Source of the DNA: an uncultured Candidatus Entotheonella sp.
GTDB taxonomy: Bacteria > Tectomicrobia > Entotheonellia > Entotheonellales > Entotheonellaceae
Length of the DNA stretch: 64,000 bases
NCBI GenBank assembly: GCA_958295825.1
Contig: OY282375.1
Location: 3,891,489-3,955,488, forward strand
Direction of reading: 5' to 3'
A program made the position numbers and the translations under genes. This document shows, in pieces, positions 1 through 9,767 of the stretch. The notes under the pieces are model-generated. The model worked only from the letters and a program-made list of their open reading frames with translations. It was not told the DNA's origin and searched no databases. The first letter of the stretch is position 1; every line of letters starts with the position of its first letter.

Positions 1-8
1 ATCCATTC

Positions 9-560
9 ATGACAAGGCCCTTGCAAGTCGTGTTCGCCGTCACCCTCGGGCTGTTGGCAGCGTCGGTGACGTGGGCGGCGGACGCCAGGGCCGGCATGGC
101 GATGCTGGGGAACGCCTGCGCGCCCTGCCACGGCACGGACGGCAAGAGCCCTGACGCCATCCCGGCACTGTCCGGCAAATCCGCCGACTACATCGTCCAG
201 CGCATGCTCGAATTCAAAGCTGGCGCCCGTGAAGGCACGGTGATGAACCGTATCGCCAAGGGCTACAGCGATACCGAAATCGCCGCCGTGGCGCAGCACT
301 TCGCCGCGCTGGGGCAGACCGCCGCGCCCGGCGGGGTGACGCCATCGGCGCTGGCCGATGCCTGCGCTGCCTGCCACGGCACGGACGGCATGAGCCCCGG
401 CGCCATTCCGGCCCTATCCGGCAAATCGGCTGCCTACATCACCCAGCGCATGCTCGAATTCAAAGCCGGCGCCCGCGAGGGCACGGTGATGAACCGCATC
501 GCCAGAGGCTATGACGACGACGAAATCGCCGCCATCGCGCAACACCTGGGGAACCAATAA
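9..560 (+). CDS. fccA: Diheme c-type cytochrome, flavocytochrome c sulfide dehydrogenase cytochrome subunit
   Basis: Small periplasmic cytochrome of 183 residues. An N-terminal signal peptide ends near residue 24 (TWAADA). Two haem c attachment motifs follow, CAPCH at 37-41 and CAACH at 119-123, so it should carry two haems. The two halves (about 30-100 and 112-183) are almost identical, including a shared stretch through RMLEFKAGAREGTVMNRIA. It lies 12 bp before the FccB flavoprotein, so by family knowledge it is the electron-accepting subunit of sulfide dehydrogenase, passing electrons from sulfide oxidation to the respiratory chain. The near-perfect internal duplication is unusual. A general cytochrome c4/c553 is the alternative, but the neighbour favours FccA. 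Confidence 0.85.
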   Translation: MTRPLQVVFAVTLGLLAASVTWAADARAGMAMLGNACAPCHGTDGKSPDAIPALSGKSADYIVQRMLEFKAGAREGTVMNRIAKGYSDTEIAAVAQHFAALGQTAAPGGVTPSALADACAACHGTDGMSPGAIPALSGKSAAYITQRMLEFKAGAREGTVMNRIARGYDDDEIAAIAQHLGNQ

Positions 561-572
561 GAGAGGGGACCG

Positions 573-1862
573 ATGACGCCCATTACACGTAGACGTTTCA
601 TCCAGTTGATCGGGAGTGCCGGCGCTTTCTCGGCGGCAGGCGTTGCGGGGTTTCCGTCCCTCAGCCGGGCGGCCACGGGCCGGGTCGTGGTGATCGGCGG
701 CGGTTTTGGCGGCGCCACCTGCGCAAAATACCTGCGGCGCGCCGATCCAGGTATCGAGGTGACCCTCGTCGAGCGCAACCCCCATTTCATGACCTGCCCG
801 TTCAGCAATACGGTTCTGGGCGGTCTGAATGACATGGACTTCATCACCCACTCCTACGACCGGTTGAGCAGCCGTCACGGGGTAACGGTCATCCACGACA
901 CGGCGAGCGGCATCGACCCGGCGCAGCGCAAGGTGTCGCTGCAAAATGGCAGCGACCTGTCCTATGACCGTCTGGTGGTGTCGCCGGGCATCCAGCTGTT
1001 ATGGGGAGTCCTGGAAGGGTACGACGAGCAGGCGTCGCAAGCCATGCCGCACGCCTGGCAGGCGGGACCACAGACCACCCTGCTGCGCCAGCAACTCGAA
1101 GCCATGCCCGACGGCGGCACCGTGGTTATCGCGCCACCGGCTAATCCGTTCCGCTGCCCGCCCGGCCCTTACGAACGCGCCAGCCTGATCGCCTACTACC
1201 TCAAGACGCACAAGCCGAAGTCGAAGATCATCATCCTTGACGCCAAGGAGAAGTTTTCCAAGCAGCCGCTGTTCATGGAAGGCTGGGAACAGCTCTATCC
1301 CGGCATGATCGAGTGGCGCGCCGGGTCGGCGGGCGGCGGTGTCGTCAGAGTCGACGCTGCCACCAAGACCCTGGAAACGGATTTCGGCCCCGTGCAGGGC
1401 GACGTGGTCAACGTCATTCCGCCGCAGTCGGCGGGCCGCGTCGCGGTGCAGGGCGGCCTGACCAACGACGCCGGCTGGTGCCCGGTGGACCAGGGCACCT
1501 TCGAGTCCGCCATTCATCCGGGCATCCACGTCATCGGCGACGCCTGCATTGCCGGCAAGATGCCGAAATCCGGTTACAGCGCCAACAGCCAGGCCAAGGC
1601 GTGCGCCGCAGCCGTAGCCGCCATGCTGCGCGGCGAGTCGCCGGGCACCGTGTCGTTCATCAACACCTGCTACAGCCTGGTGGCACCCGACTACGGCATC
1701 TCGGTCGCGGCCGTCTACCGCCTTACCGACGACGGCACCATCAAGGGCGTCGAAGGCGCCGGCGGCGTCAGCCCCAAGGGCGCCTCGGCCGACTTCCGCA
1801 GGCGGGAAGCCGAATACACTGTCGGCTGGTACAGGAGCATCACGGCCGATATTTTTGGTTAG
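573..1862 (+). CDS. fccB: Flavocytochrome c sulfide dehydrogenase flavoprotein subunit
   Basis: 429-residue FAD-dependent pyridine-nucleotide-disulfide oxidoreductase fold. A twin-arginine signal (RRRFIQ, residues 6-11) directs export of the folded flavoprotein, followed by a Rossmann motif GGGFGG at 42-47. C75 in the context MTCPFSN matches the region where the FAD-linked cysteine lies in Fcc[10 protein letters not shown] and the C-terminal FCSD-type domain fit the family. It oxidises sulfide to sulfur in the periplasm and passes electrons to FccA encoded just upstream (12 bp gap, likely one transcript). A sulfide:quinone reductase is less likely given the Tat signal and cytochrome partner. 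Confidence 0.9.
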   Translation: MTPITRRRFIQLIGSAGAFSAAGVAGFPSLSRAATGRVVVIGGGFGGATCAKYLRRADPGIEVTLVERNPHFMTCPFSNTVLGGLNDMDFITHSYDRLSSRHGVTVIHDTASGIDPAQRKVSLQNGSDLSYDRLVVSPGIQLLWGVLEGYDEQASQAMPHAWQAGPQTTLLRQQLEAMPDGGTVVIAPPANPFRCPPGPYERASLIAYYLKTHKPKSKIIILDAKEKFSKQPLFMEGWEQLYPGMIEWRAGSAGGGVVRVDAATKTLETDFGPVQGDVVNVIPPQSAGRVAVQGGLTNDAGWCPVDQGTFESAIHPGIHVIGDACIAGKMPKSGYSANSQAKACAAAVAAMLRGESPGTVSFINTCYSLVAPDYGISVAAVYRLTDDGTIKGVEGAGGVSPKGASADFRRREAEYTVGWYRSITADIFG

Positions 1863-1879
1863 GTGACTTCTACTGAAAC

Positions 1880-2173
1880 ATGACGGGCCCCACGGATCTC
1901 AGCCGGAGCATTTGGGCTGACGCACACTGATCGAGCCGAACTCGGTTATGGCGAACCGCAGGTCAAGGACTATCCCCCGAATACAACCGCCGAAATGCAC
2001 ACGCACGACTTCTCTGCTTTCGTTATGGTCGCTGATGGCGAATTCACCCGGGGGTTCCCGAGGACGGCGAAGCTGCCTGCCGTCCAGGAGACGCCTGCGA
2101 GGTTGCGGCCGGTACGCGCCACAGCGAAAAATCAGGTCCGTCCGGCGCTACGGTGTGGTTCGCAACCAGATGA
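1880..2173 (+). pseudogene. Frameshifted small cupin-domain protein
   Basis: Three overlapping frames together read as one cupin. The start ATG at 1880 opens a 16-codon stretch. A second frame carries the metal-binding type motif MHTHDFSAFVMVADGEF, and a third frame carries CRPGDACEVAAGTRHSE and ends at TGA 2171-2173. Joining them needs two frameshifts, one near 1925-1930 and one near 2045-2055. Cupins of this size often bind a metal through HxH and a later His (GTRHSE here). It is either a recent pseudogene or contains two sequencing errors. It occupies most of the gap between fccB and the hydrolase. Confidence 0.6.
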
Positions 2174-2231
2174 CAAAGGACCAAATCCTGTTCTGAAGGA
2201 GACGTTGCAGGCCCTTCTCGCGAGAAAGCAC

Positions 2232-3086
2232 TCAGGTGCTCTCTTCGCCGAAGAAGGCCAGCAACTGCTCGACAACCCATTGCGGGCGCTCTTCCGGAAT
2301 CCAGTGGCCGCAATCCTCGATGACGCCGCCGCGGACATCTTCGGCGACGCGGCGCCATGACTCGATCGCCAACCCGCCGCGCCCACGTCCGAGCGCACCC
2401 CCATAGCAAAGAACTGGTATTTTCAGCCTGCCTTCCGACAGAAACGCCTGGTTGTCGGCAACGTCCTGCGGCGTCGCACGATACAGGTTGAAGCCGGCCC
2501 GCATGGCGCCCGGTTGCCGGTAGGCGCGCAGATATTCGCGTTCCGCTTCGGCCGAAATGGCATCGGGGCGTCCGCCCCAATTCCGGTAGAAAAAACCGAG
2601 ATACATGTCCTCGCGCCCTGCCGTCAGAGCTTCCGGAAAATCCAGTTCCCAGTGCAGGCCGTGATGCCAGCGGTTGGCGAACATCACGGGGGTGCCGTCG
2701 CCCGGCAAGGGGACGTCGAATATCGCCAGGCGCTTGACGGCGTCACGGTGCTGCGCCGCGATTGCGAACGCCGTGGGCCCGCCCCAGTCGTGGCCCACGA
2801 CAAATAGTTCATCCTCCCCGAGAACGTCATGGACCAAGCGCCAAACATCCTGCGCCAACGTCTTCTTGTCGTAGCCCCCCACAGGGCGCGAGGAGTCGCC
2901 CAGGCCGCGCAAGTCCGGAGCGATGACGCGATAGCGCCCGGCAAGTCCGGGGATCACGTCCCGCCACATGTACCAGGTCTGCGGCCAGCCATGCAGCAGG
3001 ACCACCGCCGGCCCGCGGCCTGCCGTCACGTAATGGAGTCGCGCGTCGCCCAAGTCGGCGTAAGCATGTTGAAACGTTTCGGTCAT
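2232..3086 (-). CDS. Alpha/beta hydrolase, epoxide hydrolase or haloalkane dehalogenase type
   Basis: 284 residues with the full alpha/beta-hydrolase signature: oxyanion loop HGWPQTW near residue 32, DLRGLGDSSRP, nucleophile elbow GHDWGG with aspartate as nucleophile, and a C-terminal catalytic histidine in EDCGHWIPEE. An aspartate nucleophile and the HGWP motif are typical of soluble epoxide hydrolases and the related dehalogenases and fluoroacetate dehalogenases. The substrate cannot be read from sequence. It is cytoplasmic with no signal peptide. The start is supported by a purine-rich GAGGAT just upstream. It is monocistronic and convergent with the cupin remnant. Confidence 0.85.
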   Translation of the reverse strand: MTETFQHAYADLGDARLHYVTAGRGPAVVLLHGWPQTWYMWRDVIPGLAGRYRVIAPDLRGLGDSSRPVGGYDKKTLAQDVWRLVHDVLGEDELFVVGHDWGGPTAFAIAAQHRDAVKRLAIFDVPLPGDGTPVMFANRWHHGLHWELDFPEALTAGREDMYLGFFYRNWGGRPDAISAEAEREYLRAYRQPGAMRAGFNLYRATPQDVADNQAFLSEGRLKIPVLCYGGALGRGRGGLAIESWRRVAEDVRGGVIEDCGHWIPEERPQWVVEQLLAFFGEEST

Positions 3087-3155
3087 TGATCATCCTCATG
3101 GATTTTGGGGCAGCCGGATCAACAGAATCGCGCCGCATACCTCGCGTGGCGTGGC

Positions 3156-4172
3156 TCAGCCATTGAGCGCCGCAGGGCGCACGGGGAGCTGGGCGCACAC
3201 GTCGCCGTTCACCACCGACATCGGCCACTGGCCGCTCAACAGACGCGCCGTTTCCTGACCCACCTGCACCTGCACGGCCACCCGCGAGTTGTCCGACGTA
3301 CCCGCCGAGTGCGGCGTCACCGTCACGTTGTCGAAGCGCAGCAGCGGGTTGTCGCCGGGCGTCGGCTCCACCTCGAACACGTCGATCCCGGCACCGGCAA
3401 TCTCGCCGTCTTCCAGCGCCTTGATCAGCGCCGCCTCGTCCACGGTCGGCCCGCGGCAGGTGTTGATGAAATACGCCGTCGGCTTCATGGCCTTGAAAAA
3501 CGCCGTGCTCACCAGCTTGCGGGTCTCGTCGTTCAGTGGCGTGTGCATGGAAACGAAGTCCGAACGCCGCGCCAACGCCTCCAGCGACGGCACCAGCTCG
3601 ACGCGGTATTCCTTGGCGATCCACGGTTGCACGTACGGGTCGTAGGCGATGACCTCCAGGCCGAACACCTTGGCCTTGCGCGCCGTTGCCCGCGCGATGT
3701 TGCCAAAGGCCACCAGGCCGAGGGTCTGGCCGTCAACCGGCGCCATCGGCGTGATCTCCAGGCGCGTACGAGCGTCCCACTGGCCCGCCTTCACCAGTTG
3801 GTCGAGATGGGTCAGTTTCTTGGCGCAGGCCAGCAACAGCATGAGGGTGTGATTGGATACCTCCTCGGTGCAAAACCCGGCGGAATTGACCACCATGACG
3901 CCCTGTTCGGTAGCGGCGTTATGATCAATGTGGTTGAAGCCGTGGCCGAAGCTGACGATGGCCTGGGCAGCGTCGATTTCCTGGATGACCTCGCGCGGCA
4001 TCGGCACGCCCTGGTCAATAATCACGTCGGCGCCCTTGATGGCTTCAATCGCCGCGCCAGGGCTGCTGCACACGTAAGTCGTCAAGTCGTAATCCTGTCC
4101 CTGCAACTGCTGTTCGATGATCTCGGTGTTCGGTTCCGTCCGCGAAATCATGGCAATGCTCGGCCTTGGCAT
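3156..4172 (-). CDS. D-2-hydroxyacid dehydrogenase, NAD-dependent
   Basis: 338-residue member of the D-isomer-specific 2-hydroxyacid dehydrogenase family. The start at 4172 is chosen because AGGAGG lies eight bases upstream; the frame stays open a further 85 codons upstream without protein-like sequence. The cofactor domain has GLVAFGNIARATARK in place of the canonical GxGxxG. The catalytic Arg sits in NTCRGPTVDE, Glu in DVFEVEP and His in VTPHSAG. The family reduces 2-keto acids or oxidises D-2-hydroxy acids (phosphoglycerate, glycerate, lactate, phosphonate); the substrate here is not determinable. Neighbouring CoA transferases suggest carboxylic-acid metabolism. Confidence 0.85.
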   Translation of the reverse strand: MPRPSIAMISRTEPNTEIIEQQLQGQDYDLTTYVCSSPGAAIEAIKGADVIIDQGVPMPREVIQEIDAAQAIVSFGHGFNHIDHNAATEQGVMVVNSAGFCTEEVSNHTLMLLLACAKKLTHLDQLVKAGQWDARTRLEITPMAPVDGQTLGLVAFGNIARATARKAKVFGLEVIAYDPYVQPWIAKEYRVELVPSLEALARRSDFVSMHTPLNDETRKLVSTAFFKAMKPTAYFINTCRGPTVDEAALIKALEDGEIAGAGIDVFEVEPTPGDNPLLRFDNVTVTPHSAGTSDNSRVAVQVQVGQETARLLSGQWPMSVVNGDVCAQLPVRPAALNG

Positions 4173-4804
4173 GAAGGCGTCCTCCTGTATTGGGATGCGG
4201 TTGGCGGAAGTCGGAAAGGGCCGCATTATACGGCAACTGCGCATGCCGTCACGGGACCGTTGTTGATCGTCCGGGGGCATCGTAGAATGGTCGCGCCCAC
4301 GCTGCTGCCGCAGTTCTTGCAACAGCTCGACGGCCCGCCCGCGGCCATCTTTTTGACCGCCGCGCCGCCCCCCACGTACCAAGCCCAGCAAAACGCTACC
4401 GCCAACACACCCCCTGGCGTCTCGCAAGCGCCTCGAAGAGCACGCCTATCTGCCACCTGCGCTTATACACTTCCAGAGCCTGATGACCCGGACGAGTCGA
4501 CACCACGATCAGTGAAGCCCCAGCAGGCAAGCGGCACGTCGGCGACCCAAAGCCAGCGGCCACACACGAGACGTGGCCCGACCAAGCAATACGAGGTCGA
4601 ACGTGGGAAACTGAGGAAGTTGATCGGTATGCTTACAAGCCCCCACTGGGGTTCGATCGACAGCCAGGATGACGAGGGCGGTCAGGCAGGTGACACGAGC
4701 GCAGACGCCGTTTCTCGAAAAGACCAATTGGCTGGGTAACGACCCTTCCCCGAACTTGATACACTCGTCGCTTAATCCATCCTATTGACAAGGAGAACCA
4801 ACCC
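4173..4804. other. 632-bp region without a convincing gene
   Basis: Between the divergent hydroxyacid dehydrogenase and CoA transferase. It should hold both promoters. Long open frames cross it but none looks protein-like or has a ribosome binding site. Two short stretches on the plus strand (about 4420-4500 and 4490-4670) have a coding look in different frames and could be a decayed gene, but no family was recognised. Confidence 0.4.
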
Positions 4805-6007
4805 ATGGCCCAAAAGCCGTTACTTGACGGGATTCGCGTGCTCGACTTGGGACGCTTCATCGCTGCGCCGTATGCCGGACAATTGCTGGCCGATCTTGGC
4901 GCCGAGGTGGTGCGGGTAGAGCGCCCGAGGCCGGAGCCGGACCGGCTGCGCGGACCGCATCTGAACGGCGATTCGATGTACTTCGTCACCATCAACCGTC
5001 ACAAGAAGTCCGCCGCTTTCAACCTGTTCGACGAAGCGGGCCGGCGCCTGCTCGATCAACTCATCGTCAAGGCCGACATCCTTATCCAGAACTACTCGCC
5101 GCGCGCCGCCCGAGACCTCGGCTTCAGCAAAGAGCGGTTGCTCGGCCTCAACCCGCGCCTGATTACGCTGTCCATCACGGGTTACGGCGCCGACGGGCCG
5201 GACGCCGAGCGGGTGGCCTTCGACGGGCTGGCGCAGGCGAGAAGCGGCGCCATGGCCTGCAACGGCAGCGGGCAGCCGTTTCTCAACCACCTGCCATACG
5301 TCGATTTCAGCACCGCCCTGTACGGCGGCTTCGGCATCATGGCGGCCCTGTACGAGCGCGAGCGCACCGGCAAGGGGCAGTTCGTGGAAGTGTCGCTGAT
5401 CGAAACCATCAGCGCCTTTGCGGGCACCTACGGCATGATCGCCGAAACCGCGCTGACCGACACCACCCGCCACCAGCAGGGCAACGCGCTGATCTACGCG
5501 CTCGGCGACTGCGTGCAGGCCAGCGACGGCGGCTTCGTGATCTTCAACTGCATCGGCAACATGTTCAAACGTTTGTGTGAGATGACCGGCCACCCGGAAC
5601 TGCTGGACGATCCGCGCTTCGCCACGGACGACCTGCGCTACGCCAACCGTGACGAGCTCATGACGCACGTCACCGAGTGGGCGGGCGGCCTGACGACCTC
5701 CGACATCCTCGCCGCCGCCGAACGCTTCCGCCTGCCCTTCGAGCGCGTCAGCACCGTGGCGGACCTGGTAAACGACCCGCACGCTGCGGCGCGCGCCCTG
5801 TTCCCCCGTGTCGATCAGCCCGGCATGGGGCCGATTCCGGTTGCCCGCCAAGGGTTGAACCTCAGCGCCCATCCGCATGCCGACCTGCGTCCGGCGCCGG
5901 CTATCGGCGAGCACACCGCGGAGGTGCTGCAGAACTGGCTGGACTACACCCCGGAACAGGTCCACGAGTTGCTGGAGGAGGCCGTCGCACCCGCCGCTGA
6001 GGTCTAG
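4805..6007 (+). CDS. Family III CoA transferase (CaiB/BaiF)
   Basis: 400 residues. The N-terminus GIRVLDLGRFIAAPYAGQ and the following LLADLGAEVVRVERP are the hallmark of class III CoA transferases. The probable catalytic aspartate is in LPYVDFSTALYGG, followed by the conserved RTGKGQFVEVSL. These enzymes move CoA between carboxylic acids as interlocked dimers; formyl-CoA, carnitine and succinyl-CoA:acid pairs are known examples, and the substrate cannot be assigned here. AGGAGA lies ten bases before the ATG. A second paralogue is encoded at 14379-15590. Confidence 0.88.
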   Translation: MAQKPLLDGIRVLDLGRFIAAPYAGQLLADLGAEVVRVERPRPEPDRLRGPHLNGDSMYFVTINRHKKSAAFNLFDEAGRRLLDQLIVKADILIQNYSPRAARDLGFSKERLLGLNPRLITLSITGYGADGPDAERVAFDGLAQARSGAMACNGSGQPFLNHLPYVDFSTALYGGFGIMAALYERERTGKGQFVEVSLIETISAFAGTYGMIAETALTDTTRHQQGNALIYALGDCVQASDGGFVIFNCIGNMFKRLCEMTGHPELLDDPRFATDDLRYANRDELMTHVTEWAGGLTTSDILAAAERFRLPFERVSTVADLVNDPHAAARALFPRVDQPGMGPIPVARQGLNLSAHPHADLRPAPAIGEHTAEVLQNWLDYTPEQVHELLEEAVAPAAEV

Positions 6008-6033
6008 ACCACGACACGAATGAAGGCTCACGT

Positions 6034-7302
6034 ATGACGAGGAAAGTCGTCTTCTGGCTGGTTGCTGGGTTCGGTTGCGCTGGTGTTGGGGTGGTGTTCG
6101 CCCTCGTGCTGTCAGCCGAGATTGGGACTGCGCTCGTCGTGCTGGGTGCTGTGGGTCTTGGCGTAGCTGTCGGACTTGCGTGGTCGCCGGGTGGCGGCAC
6201 GCTTGGGGGGTTGGGGGCTGTCACCAAGGTCCAGCAGGTGGAACTGGACGATAAGGAACAACACCTCGGTGAGCTGATCAGCAAGCGGTGTGATCGGGTG
6301 TGGGAGGGCATCCGCGACCGGCGTTACGTGAAATATGAGGATGGACGGGTTGTCGGCCCCGACGGCGGCGCCATCTTTGCTGAGGTCCAGGATATTGTGA
6401 AAGAAGTCGCGGCCCTGTACCACGCCGACTCGGACGACGCCATGCTCGAGGCGCGTATCGGCGACATCGCGCTTGCCTTCCGTTCGGCTGCTGGTGACTT
6501 CCTTCAACTCGTGCGTCAGCTCCCGTACATCGACCCGGCTGGTTGGTCCGTACGAGAGGTGATGACGAGACTGGAGCAAGTCCAGAAAGGGGTCGAGCTC
6601 TACAGGAGGCTTTCGCCCTACCAACACTATGCCAGGGGAGCGATGATCGCGGCGCGGCTTGCTCTTGGCGCTAATCCTGTCTCGCTTGCGGCGTGGTACG
6701 TCGGCGGTGAGGCTGCCAAGCGGGTCCTCGGCAAGGTTCTCGGGTCAATCGCAAATGCGCGGCTCGAGGACCTGCTGGAGGGCTCGGTTGCCCTCGTCTA
6801 CTTGCAGGTGGCGCGTACGTACGACCCGCGGTTGGCGTACCGCAGTGCCGACTGGGCGGCGCTCGTCGAGGCGCTCCGCATCCATGCGCAGATCCCAGGC
6901 ATCGATCATAATCGCAAACTCTTGCTCGACCATATCCTGCGAGCTCAGATCCTTGACGAGTTCGCGAAAATGGCGTTGCTGCGTGCGCTCGCAGCTGATC
7001 GCGAACCGGATGCCCGAACGATTCCACCCGTTGACTTTGTACCGCTGCCTCCAGAGCAGCGCCGAGCGATAGCTGATCGCCTGCGCGACGTACTGTCTCA
7101 AATGGAGGGTCTGAACGTACCGACGGTCGGGGAGATGATTGAGGACCTGGAGCACCGTTTGGAATGCGGGATGGGAATTGATGTGGTTCGATCCGGTAGC
7201 CCGGGTTTTGTACGCGGCCGGATGCGATCGGCAAAAGTGCTTCTGTGGCGCGGCTGGCGGTCTGGTCGGAGGGCGCTCAGCCGCAGCGAAAACTCCCCTT
7301 GA
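6034..7302 (+). CDS. Hypothetical membrane-anchored protein
   Basis: 422 residues, family not recognised. Residues 5-55 form two hydrophobic segments separated by a short loop, after which the chain is mostly soluble and helical with several charged stretches. A further weakly hydrophobic glycine/alanine-rich segment lies near 205-235. The C-terminus is basic. It starts 26 bp after the CoA transferase, possibly in the same transcript. Codon choice (more GGT, CGT, GTT) differs from neighbours, which hints at transfer. No catalytic motif was seen. Confidence 0.7.
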   Translation: MTRKVVFWLVAGFGCAGVGVVFALVLSAEIGTALVVLGAVGLGVAVGLAWSPGGGTLGGLGAVTKVQQVELDDKEQHLGELISKRCDRVWEGIRDRRYVKYEDGRVVGPDGGAIFAEVQDIVKEVAALYHADSDDAMLEARIGDIALAFRSAAGDFLQLVRQLPYIDPAGWSVREVMTRLEQVQKGVELYRRLSPYQHYARGAMIAARLALGANPVSLAAWYVGGEAAKRVLGKVLGSIANARLEDLLEGSVALVYLQVARTYDPRLAYRSADWAALVEALRIHAQIPGIDHNRKLLLDHILRAQILDEFAKMALLRALAADREPDARTIPPVDFVPLPPEQRRAIADRLRDVLSQMEGLNVPTVGEMIEDLEHRLECGMGIDVVRSGSPGFVRGRMRSAKVLLWRGWRSGRRALSRSENSP

Positions 7303-7416
7303 TGTTCCCGGAGCGGCGGTGCTAGGATGCGCTGCCTTTAACAAAGCCTTAACAGGCGTCCTGTGTCATGCGTGGAGACCGAGACATGAGTTAGGCATCC
7401 TGGGGGGAACGGCGAG

Positions 7417-9396
7417 ATGAGCGCTGCTGTGGTGTGGTTGTTTGTGTTTGTGCTCCTATACTGGGTCTATTGCATCTACTGGGGGGTGAAGGGAGCGAGA
7501 ACGGCCAGGACAGCCTCGGACTACTTCATCGCCGGGCGCTCGATTCCCCTGTGGGTGTTCGTACTCGCCGCCACCGCCACGTCGTTCTCGGGCTGGACCT
7601 TCGTGGGCCACCCCGGCTTGGTCTACCGCGACGGTTTCCAATACGCCTACGCCTCGTTCTACGCCATCACCATCCCGTTCACCGGCCTGATCTTCCTGAA
7701 GCGCCAATGGATGCTCGGCAAGCGCTTCGGCTACGTGACGCCGGGCGAAATGTACGCCGACTACTTCCGCTCCGACCTGATGCGCCTCCTCACCGTGCTG
7801 GTTGCCCTGATTTTTTCCGTCCCCTACCTTGGCGTGCAGTTGCGGGCCTCCGGTTTCCTGTTCAACGTCCTCACCAACGACTTGTTCCCCGTCTGGCTCG
7901 GCATGTGGCTCTTGTCGCTGGTGGTCATCATCTACGTGGCCTCGGGCGGCCTGCGGGCGGTGGCCTACGTGGATACGGTGCAGTGCGTCCTGCTGGCGGT
8001 GGGCATCGTGGCCGTCGGGTTGATCACCCTGGGCTACGTCGGCGGTTTCGGCGCCCTGAACGAGGGCATCGCCAAGCTGGCGGAAATCGACACCAAGCGA
8101 ACCCCGGCGGGATACAGCCATTACATCGCCATACCAGGGGTCATCCAGTTCGTGAAGTCGGGGCCGAACGCCGTCGGCGGCGCCTGGACGGGGATCATGA
8201 TTCTCACGTACATGTTCGCGCTCATGGGCATTCAGTCGGCGCCGGCGTTCTCGATGTGGTCGTTCTCGAACCGTAACCCGCGCCCCTTCGCACCGCAACA
8301 GGTGTGGGCGTCGTCGTGCGGCATTGGCTTCATTCTGATCGTTTTCACGGCCATCCAGGGCATGGGGGCGCACCTGCTGGGCGCCGACAAGGCGATGCTG
8401 GATGCCGCGCAGGCGGCACAGGCGGCGGGACAACCCGCCGGGGTCGTCAACGACGTGCTGCAGTTGGGTCGCGATATCATGGAAATGCCGGGTAAGCAGG
8501 GCTTCCTGGTGCCGGTGCTCATTCGCCTCATGAGCGACGTAGCGCCGTGGCTCGTCGGCCTGCTGGCGGTGTGCGCCCTGGCGGCGATGCAGTCGACCGG
8601 CGCGGCGTACATGTCAACCGCGGCCGGCATGCTGACCCGCGACTTGTACAAGCGTTTCATCAACCCTGACGCGTCGCACGAGTCGCAGAAATTGCTTGGG
8701 CGCGTTGGCGTGGTGGTGATCACGGTTCTGGCCCTGATTGTGGCGACCACCTCACGAGATGCCCTGGTGCTGCTCGGCGGCTTGGCGGTGGCGTACGGCT
8801 TCCAGATGTGGCCGGCGCTGATCGCCACCTGCTGGTGGCCGTGGCTGACGCGGCAGGGCGTCACGGTCGGGCTCGTCGCCGGCATCGTCGCGGTGACGCT
8901 CACCGAGTCGATCGGCCAGCAGTGGTTCGGCATCACCGCCTGGGGCAGATGGCCGCTGACCATCCACTCGGCGGGCTGGGGCCTGATCTTCAACCTCGGC
9001 CTGGCCATCCTGATTTCGTTTGCCACGCAAAGCCGCGAGGGCACCGAGCACCGCATGCGCTTCCACTCCTTCCTGAAAGAGCACGCCGGCCTGCCCGAGA
9101 GCAAGAAACCCCTGATTCCCTGGGCCTGGGGCATCACGATTGCCTGGTTCTTCTTCGGCATCGGACCGGGGGCCGTCGTCGGCAACACGATTTTCGGCAA
9201 CCCGAACGACGCCGCCACGTGGCTATTCGGCATGCCCTCCATCTGGGCCTGGCACATTTTGTGGTGGGCGCTGGGCGTTGGCATGATGTGGTTCCTGGGC
9301 TACAAGATGCAGATGTCCACGGTGCCGGAGCAGGAGGTCGTGGCGCTGGTGGAAGACATCGGCGACGTAAAGGTTTCAGAGGCCGCGTCGGATTAG
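7417..9396 (+). CDS. Sodium:solute symporter family permease
   Basis: 659-residue polytopic membrane protein with about 13-14 hydrophobic segments. The N-terminal helix is followed by KGARTARTASDYFIAGRSIP and LAATATSFSGWTFVGHPGL, the pattern of SSS transporters (PutP/PanF group), in which TSFSGW is the sodium-site region of the first core helix. Large extracytoplasmic loops lie near 230-260 and 325-355. It imports an organic solute with sodium; the substrate is unknown. Two membrane-associated genes follow (9521 and 9768) and are probably cotranscribed. Confidence 0.88.
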   Translation: MSAAVVWLFVFVLLYWVYCIYWGVKGARTARTASDYFIAGRSIPLWVFVLAATATSFSGWTFVGHPGLVYRDGFQYAYASFYAITIPFTGLIFLKRQWMLGKRFGYVTPGEMYADYFRSDLMRLLTVLVALIFSVPYLGVQLRASGFLFNVLTNDLFPVWLGMWLLSLVVIIYVASGGLRAVAYVDTVQCVLLAVGIVAVGLITLGYVGGFGALNEGIAKLAEIDTKRTPAGYSHYIAIPGVIQFVKSGPNAVGGAWTGIMILTYMFALMGIQSAPAFSMWSFSNRNPRPFAPQQVWASSCGIGFILIVFTAIQGMGAHLLGADKAMLDAAQAAQAAGQPAGVVNDVLQLGRDIMEMPGKQGFLVPVLIRLMSDVAPWLVGLLAVCALAAMQSTGAAYMSTAAGMLTRDLYKRFINPDASHESQKLLGRVGVVVITVLALIVATTSRDALVLLGGLAVAYGFQMWPALIATCWWPWLTRQGVTVGLVAGIVAVTLTESIGQQWFGITAWGRWPLTIHSAGWGLIFNLGLAILISFATQSREGTEHRMRFHSFLKEHAGLPESKKPLIPWAWGITIAWFFFGIGPGAVVGNTIFGNPNDAATWLFGMPSIWAWHILWWALGVGMMWFLGYKMQMSTVPEQEVVALVEDIGDVKVSEAASD

Positions 9397-9440
9397 CCCC
9401 CCTCACCCCAACCCTCTCCCGCACAGGGGAGGGGGAGTAG
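9397..9440. repeat. GC-rich intergenic hairpin repeat
   Basis: A C-rich stretch (CCCTCACCCCAACCCTCTCC) followed by a G-rich complement forms a stem with CTCCC paired to GGGAG. The same type of element is common in proteobacterial intergenic DNA. It sits directly after the symporter stop and may attenuate transcription into the next gene. Confidence 0.5.
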
Positions 9441-9520
9441 CGGTCCCCCGTTGAGGAGAAGGCCGTGGGAGTCGTAGGGAGAGGGGGGACTGCTGAACGG
9501 CTGGCGAGGGACGTCGCATC

Positions 9521-9766
9521 ATGGCAGGATGGGTCATTGCCTGGTACGGCTTGTCGTCTTTCCTGCTGGGCCTGCTGCTCTTCTGGCCGCTCCGTAAGCT
9601 CATCCTGGCCCTCAGCATCAACCGCCACCAACGCCGCATCCAGGCTGACATCGACGACGCGGACCGTGAGCGGCTGCGTCAGCGGGTCACCTGGGTCGCC
9701 GCCTTTATCGCCATGACGTTTGCCTTCCTGTACAACCACTTCATCTTCTTCAGGTCGGTCGGCTGA
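9521..9766 (+). CDS. Small membrane protein next to symporter
   Basis: 81 residues with two hydrophobic helices (about 5-27 and 57-77) joined by a charged loop rich in Arg, Asp and His. Its stop codon is followed one base later by the TPR gene start, and it follows the symporter by about 125 bp, so it is likely part of the same unit. Family not recognised; it could be an accessory subunit or assembly factor of the transporter. Codon use matches the surrounding genes, which supports real coding. Confidence 0.7.
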   Translation: MAGWVIAWYGLSSFLLGLLLFWPLRKLILALSINRHQRRIQADIDDADRERLRQRVTWVAAFIAMTFAFLYNHFIFFRSVG

Positions 9767-9767
9767 C

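Noticed and set aside
3105..4739. Long plus-strand open frame of over 500 codons
   Set aside because: It is the shadow of the hydroxyacid dehydrogenase: low-complexity His/Arg-rich translation, no binding site, and the minus-strand protein is clearly conserved.
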